A stretch of DNA of 37,646 bases from Candidatus Methanoperedens sp. (GTDB lineage Archaea; Halobacteriota; Methanosarcinia; Methanosarcinales; Methanoperedenaceae). A model generated the notes under the pieces. The model saw only the letters and a program-made list of their open reading frames with translations, had not been told where the DNA came from and searched no databases. Below, piece after piece: positions 34,429 through 37,646 of this stretch (position 1 is the stretch's first letter; each line of letters opens with the position of its first letter). The stretch covers positions 1-37,646 of the forward strand of contig JAPZAV010000173.1 of the NCBI GenBank assembly GCA_027460465.1. Direction: 5' to 3'. The position numbers were made by a program, and so were the translations under genes.

Positions 34429-34896
34429 ATGACCCGGAATACGAATCGATCTAAGAGTAATATGGAACTGCAATTATTTATTCAGCCTGACAGCCTTGAA
34501 TTAATTTTTAAGAACAATGGTCATAATACAATAAAGATTTGGGAATTCCATAACTCATGGGGATGGCATACAATTTTTTTACAACTAAAAAAAATGAATT
34601 CAAATGAAGAGTTCACATTGACCAAACTCAAACAGATAGGTTGGACTAAAAATTTTCCCAGTTTTATAGAAATACACTCTCGTGAAAGTCATAAATTGAA
34701 TATCTTCCCACGAGAAAAGGGTTGGGAATCAGAAAAGGATCTATCAGTCTTAAAAAAGCAATCCTTGATGGTAAAAGCGGTTCTGGAAATCCCTGAAACC
34801 CCGGAGGCTAAAGAATTCGGGATATTTGTTGGAAAAGTCGAAAGTGAATGGCTACTATCGGAACCACCGCATCTATGGCTCTTTAAGGAGAATTAA
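34429..34896 (+). CDS. Hypothetical protein following a DUF4157 gene
   Basis: 155 residues; GGAGG lies only three bases from ATG 34429, and an in-frame ATG at 34462 (MELQLFIQPDSLELIFKNNG) is a possible alternative start. The sequence looks like a compact beta-rich cytosolic protein (IKIWEFHNSWGWHTIFLQLK, EIHSRESHKLNIFPREKGW, EFGIFVGKVESEWL) without signal, Cys motif or catalytic pattern I can name. A T-rich TTTTTTATATTG tract upstream may serve as terminator or promoter. Its place directly after a cargo gene would suit an immunity protein or chaperone; unproven. Confidence 0.7.
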   Translation: MTRNTNRSKSNMELQLFIQPDSLELIFKNNGHNTIKIWEFHNSWGWHTIFLQLKKMNSNEEFTLTKLKQIGWTKNFPSFIEIHSRESHKLNIFPREKGWESEKDLSVLKKQSLMVKAVLEIPETPEAKEFGIFVGKVESEWLLSEPPHLWLFKEN

Positions 34897-34902
34897 CTGC
34901 AT

Positions 34903-36048
34903 ATGTCTTTCAATGAAAACAAAACAGAACCTTCCAATCCACCTATAAGTGACCGACTGAACGTACTGTGCGCGCATATTCATCAGGGGCTTTTAAGCTG
35001 GATTCCTCCTTATCTATCGGAGATGGGAGAGATCTGTGATAATTGGTTTTACAGGAATCCACTTCCCGAAGTCGTTCTCCCTCTTATCACCTGTCAGGCA
35101 GTTAATGGCAATCCTGAGGATTCCAAAGTATTGCGTACCGCTACGGCCATACTGTCTGGCCTCATCGGTTTACAAATCCTCGATGATACTCGCGTTAGAA
35201 ACAATCGTCAGTCTCTCTGGATGAAAGTTGGCATGGAAAGAGCGATCCATTATGCGTATGCATTCGAGGCATTATCCAATCAATTATGGGTCAAATTAGT
35301 TCAAGAAGGAGATGCCTCAGAAGCCGTTTTTCAGAATTACCAACAAGGAATGATGATCGCTTTAGCCGGGCGGAACCGCGTGTTGTCCCATTACAACCGG
35401 AATTGGGAAACTTATTGGAAGACTGCTGAAATGACTTCAGCTCATCCTTCCGGCCATATTGCCGCCTCCGGAGCGATGTTAGCCAGGGCAGATGAATCAT
35501 TAATTGAATCCTGCCGTATCTTTGGCTACCATCTGGGTTTGGCCCGTCACTTATTAGAAGTTTACCAGTGTATGGAGGAACCAGGCAAACATCTCTTGCC
35601 CTGCCACCAGGATGTCAACCTACCAATCCTTTATGCATTAAAATGTAATCATCCTGGCAAAACTGAACTAGCTGATATTATTCAGCAAGATCAATTGGCA
35701 CTGCACCAGCAACGGGTAATTGAAATCCTTGATGCCACAGATGCCAAAGGCTATCTCATGTGGGCAGCCTTACAGGAACGCAAACGGGCATTGGAGGCCG
35801 TAAAGCCCTGTCCGAACGAGGAAGGGAAACAACTTATGGAAGCGTTTCTCATGGGCTGGTTCGAGCAATCCACAGCTTTTGCCGGGAGAGAAGAGGTCAA
35901 TCTGCCAGATGAAAAGAAAATGGAGATTCCCCACAGGGAATTTGATCCAAAAGAAATAAGTAGCGGTCTGTCATCCATCTCATATCGGTCAATCGGGTTG
36001 GGGCTGAGACATCAAATTCGCCAGACACCTTTACAACCTGGAACATAA
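34903..36048 (+). CDS. Isoprenoid-synthase-fold protein, probably degenerate
   Basis: 381 residues resembling polyprenyl synthetases: a helical bundle with GLIGLQILDDTRVRNNRQSL at the first Asp-rich position and FGYHLGLARHLLEVYQCMEE at the second. The first motif keeps D94-D95 but lacks the third Asp of DDxxD. The second, normally FQI-DD--D, has become HLLEVYQC and lost its aspartates. Catalysis of prenyl elongation is therefore doubtful; ComQ-like prenyltransferases or non-catalytic relatives are alternatives. Six bases separate it from the preceding gene and two from the next, so it is in an operon with the Cys-cluster protein between two DUF4157 genes. Confidence 0.7.
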   Translation: MSFNENKTEPSNPPISDRLNVLCAHIHQGLLSWIPPYLSEMGEICDNWFYRNPLPEVVLPLITCQAVNGNPEDSKVLRTATAILSGLIGLQILDDTRVRNNRQSLWMKVGMERAIHYAYAFEALSNQLWVKLVQEGDASEAVFQNYQQGMMIALAGRNRVLSHYNRNWETYWKTAEMTSAHPSGHIAASGAMLARADESLIESCRIFGYHLGLARHLLEVYQCMEEPGKHLLPCHQDVNLPILYALKCNHPGKTELADIIQQDQLALHQQRVIEILDATDAKGYLMWAALQERKRALEAVKPCPNEEGKQLMEAFLMGWFEQSTAFAGREEVNLPDEKKMEIPHREFDPKEISSGLSSISYRSIGLGLRHQIRQTPLQPGT

Positions 36049-36050
36049 TC

Positions 36051-36716
36051 ATGAACAAAGAAGGCTTACACGATCAAGCAGAAGAACAGGACAAGCTGCA
36101 TCGTCAGGTGGAACGTGCCAGTCTATTTACACATACTTCGCTTACAGGCCTTGCTGCCCGTGTCAATGAATCTGAGTCTTTTCTTTATGCTCTTATCGAT
36201 TTAATGATACAAAAGGGGGTGATAGCACCGGAAGAAGTTATTGAAATCGTTCAACAAGTGAGGAAAGAATTGATAGAAAAGCAGGAAGTAGCTCATCCAG
36301 GTCTGGCCATGAGGGTCGATGGTGATGAGGGAGGTGAACATACACCGGTGAACTGTGAAGAAAGGTGGCATGTCTGTAATGCGATCTGTTGTAAACTGGA
36401 TTTCGCACTCAATGCTGAAGAAGTAGAATCTGGCAGAATCAAATGGGATATGGGGCGACCCTATTATATTAGACACGAAGAAAATTGTTTTTGTGCCCAT
36501 TTAAATCTGAAAACTAAACAATGTGGTATATATCAAAATCGCCCTGGTATCTGTAAAAAATATAGTTGCGCGAAAGATATACGCATCTGGAAAGATTTTG
36601 AAAAAATGGAACTCAATTACGATTTTATCAACACCCACCTGAGAGAAGCCAAACCTAAATTGATCGATTCCCCTATGTTCACAGATCAAAAAATTGTTTA
36701 CAAAAATGAACTATAA
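36051..36716 (+). CDS. YkgJ-type cysteine-cluster protein, paralogue
   Basis: 221 residues. The N-terminal helical half contains SESFLYALIDLMIQKGVIAP, matching the 31735 protein. The cluster is C102-x6-C109-x3-C113-C114, then CFCAHL, QCGIYQ, ICKKYSC, with KWDMGRPYYIRHEEN matching RWEFGRPYLIAHGAD of its paralogue. It follows the isoprenoid-synthase-like gene by two bases and precedes the next DUF4157 gene by 150 bases. Two intact copies plus the remnant at 25974 in one neighbourhood argue against chance association with the DUF4157 array. Confidence 0.85.
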   Translation: MNKEGLHDQAEEQDKLHRQVERASLFTHTSLTGLAARVNESESFLYALIDLMIQKGVIAPEEVIEIVQQVRKELIEKQEVAHPGLAMRVDGDEGGEHTPVNCEERWHVCNAICCKLDFALNAEEVESGRIKWDMGRPYYIRHEENCFCAHLNLKTKQCGIYQNRPGICKKYSCAKDIRIWKDFEKMELNYDFINTHLREAKPKLIDSPMFTDQKIVYKNEL

Positions 36717-36866
36717 ATGAAAATTGAAGATAGAGTTTGTTATTTCTCAAGTGCAGAGCTGCCGTGCAGGATGATCCGGCAGACACAAAGCAAGAAGTGA
36801 GAGTTCAGATATTTATGAATTTGTTTCCTCAAGTACTTTGGAATATAATATTTATGGAGATAAACA

Positions 36867-37646
36867 ATGGCGGAAAGACTCCAGATAGCTGCCAAAGAAC
36901 CTGAAGCTAAGAGAGAAAATCCAGCTTCCAAAGTTCAAAAAACGGATTACTCTCAAACATCGGGCTCACCAGCTCAACGCATCCTGTTCCTCCAGCGAAT
37001 GATCGGCAATCAAGCTGTGCAGCGGCTGATCAAATCAGGGGTTTTGCAGGCAAAACTCAGGATCGGCCAGGTTGGCGATATCTGCGAGCAAGAGGCTGAC
37101 AGGGTGGCAGAGCAGGTGATGCAGATGCCAGAGCCGCAGGTCTCAAAGGAAACAAGGGTTTCCAGTCGCACCCGGAACAATTCTATCCAGCGCAAATGTC
37201 CGGGATGTATCAAAGGCCAGTCAAATAAGGAAGAAGAGGAAAAAGTCCTACAGATGAAAGAAATATCTGGCTCAACTTCTGAAGTCACGCCGGAATTGGA
37301 ATCCCGTATCAGCGCTGTCCGTGGCGGCGGCAAGCCTCTGCCTGAGTCTGCGCGCGCTTTCTATGAGCCGCGCTTCGGGCAGGATTTCAGTCAGGTGCGG
37401 GTGCATTCCGGCGAAGCTGCCGGGCAATCGGCGCGGGATGTGAATGCCCAGGCCTACACTTTGGGACACGACATTGTGTTCGGAGAAGGGCAGTACTCGA
37501 CGCATACGCTCGCCGGACAGCGGCTATTGGCGCACGAGCTAGCGCATACCCTCCAACAGGCTAAGGGTTCCGCGGCTGGCGCTGAGCGAATCTCCAGTCT
37601 ACGCGACCCGGCAGAACAAGAAGCTGACCGGGCCGCAAGCGATGCG
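36867..37646 (+). CDS. DUF4157 protein (3'-truncated by the window end)
   Basis: ATG 36867, with TATGGAGATAAACA upstream, opens a frame that runs off the end of the window (260 codons visible). Leader: MAERLQIAAKEPEAKRENPA, LQRMIGNQAVQRLIKSGVLQ, VGDICEQEADRVAEQVMQMP, where the usual Tyr of YEQEAD is Cys. Then a CPGC motif, the core ARAFYEPRFGQDFSQVRVHS and HELAH at 223-227. The last visible residues (LRDPAEQEADRAASDA) echo the EAD motif. Its core resembles that of the 25168 pseudogene (HSGEAAGQSARD in both). The cargo domain is outside the window. A weak 6-bp stem (CTGCCG 36759-36764, CGGCAG 36777-36782) lies upstream. Confidence 0.9.
   Translation, partial: MAERLQIAAKEPEAKRENPASKVQKTDYSQTSGSPAQRILFLQRMIGNQAVQRLIKSGVLQAKLRIGQVGDICEQEADRVAEQVMQMPEPQVSKETRVSSRTRNNSIQRKCPGCIKGQSNKEEEEKVLQMKEISGSTSEVTPELESRISAVRGGGKPLPESARAFYEPRFGQDFSQVRVHSGEAAGQSARDVNAQAYTLGHDIVFGEGQYSTHTLAGQRLLAHELAHTLQQAKGSAAGAERISSLRDPAEQEADRAASDA

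Noticed and set aside
1-37646. CRISPR arrays, tRNA or rRNA genes, complete insertion sequences
   Set aside because: I read through all intergenic stretches and saw no regularly spaced direct repeats, cloverleaf-like segments, rRNA-like sequence or transposase frames.

Overview
This window carries the structural gene cluster of an extracellular contractile injection system (eCIS; the Afp/PVC/metamorphosis-structure family of phage-tail-like particles), flanked on both sides by a decaying and diversifying array of DUF4157 proteins, the family best known as eCIS-associated cargo. All credible genes are on the + strand. Ribosome-binding sites are strong (GGAGG types), base composition is moderate to AT-rich, and arginine AGA/AGG codons are common. 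CHAT-protease, zinc-ribbon and coiled-coil genes of a kind frequent in large methanogen or ANME-type archaeal genomes are present. My best guess is an archaeon of the Methanosarcinales ('Ca. Methanoperedens'-like), but no rRNA, tRNA or informational gene is present and a bacterial host cannot be excluded.

Layout. (1) 1-2725: a partial DUF4157 protein with a Cys-rich C-terminus, an intact DUF4157 + OmpA-like protein, and a DUF4157 remnant. (2) 2726-3062: intergenic leader. (3) 3063-24392: a nearly continuous eCIS operon: DUF4255 (Pvc16/Afp16-like) terminator, a carboxypeptidase-regulatory-like protein, sheath, tube 1, a small tail-assembly protein with an out-of-frame DUF6760-like extension, tube 2, an unknown linker protein, LysM protein (Afp7), gpD- and gpV-like spike halves, PAAR tip, gp25-like, two gpJ-like baseplate wedge proteins, a gpI-like protein with an NHL-type propeller, and two paralogous Cys-rich structural proteins. 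A GT2 glycosyltransferase follows closely. No AAA+ remodelling ATPase, recognisable tape-measure protein or tail fibre lies in the window. (4) 25168-26920: a scar zone with a DUF4157 pseudogene, a short ORF joining the start of a Cys-cluster (YkgJ-type) gene to the tail of a nucleotidyltransferase antitoxin, a trace of its HEPN partner, a coiled-coil gene, and a truncated caspase-like gene. (5) 26951-29096: CHAT-domain protein with C-terminal zinc ribbon, then a zinc-ribbon membrane protein. (6) 29135-37646: a second array of DUF4157 genes with different C-termini, alternating with Cys-cluster proteins, plus a degenerate isoprenoid-synthase-like protein and a small unknown protein.

How it may work together: sheath, tubes and baseplate would build a contractile needle. 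PAAR/gpV/gpD form the spike. Propeller and repeat insertions in sheath, wedge and gpI proteins suggest an unusually decorated particle, possibly for surface or glycan binding. The DUF4157 proteins share a leader (IGNQAV, then the P-GD-YEQEADRVAEQVM block) and an HEL[TA]H metalloprotease-like core but have different C-terminal regions, as expected for interchangeable cargo. The most interesting points are the probable -1 frameshift behind tube 1, the seven-bladed lectin-like propeller inside a baseplate wedge protein, repeat modules shared between the sheath and a downstream structural protein, and the recurring DUF4157 to Cys-cluster gene unit. All functions are inferred from sequence reading alone.
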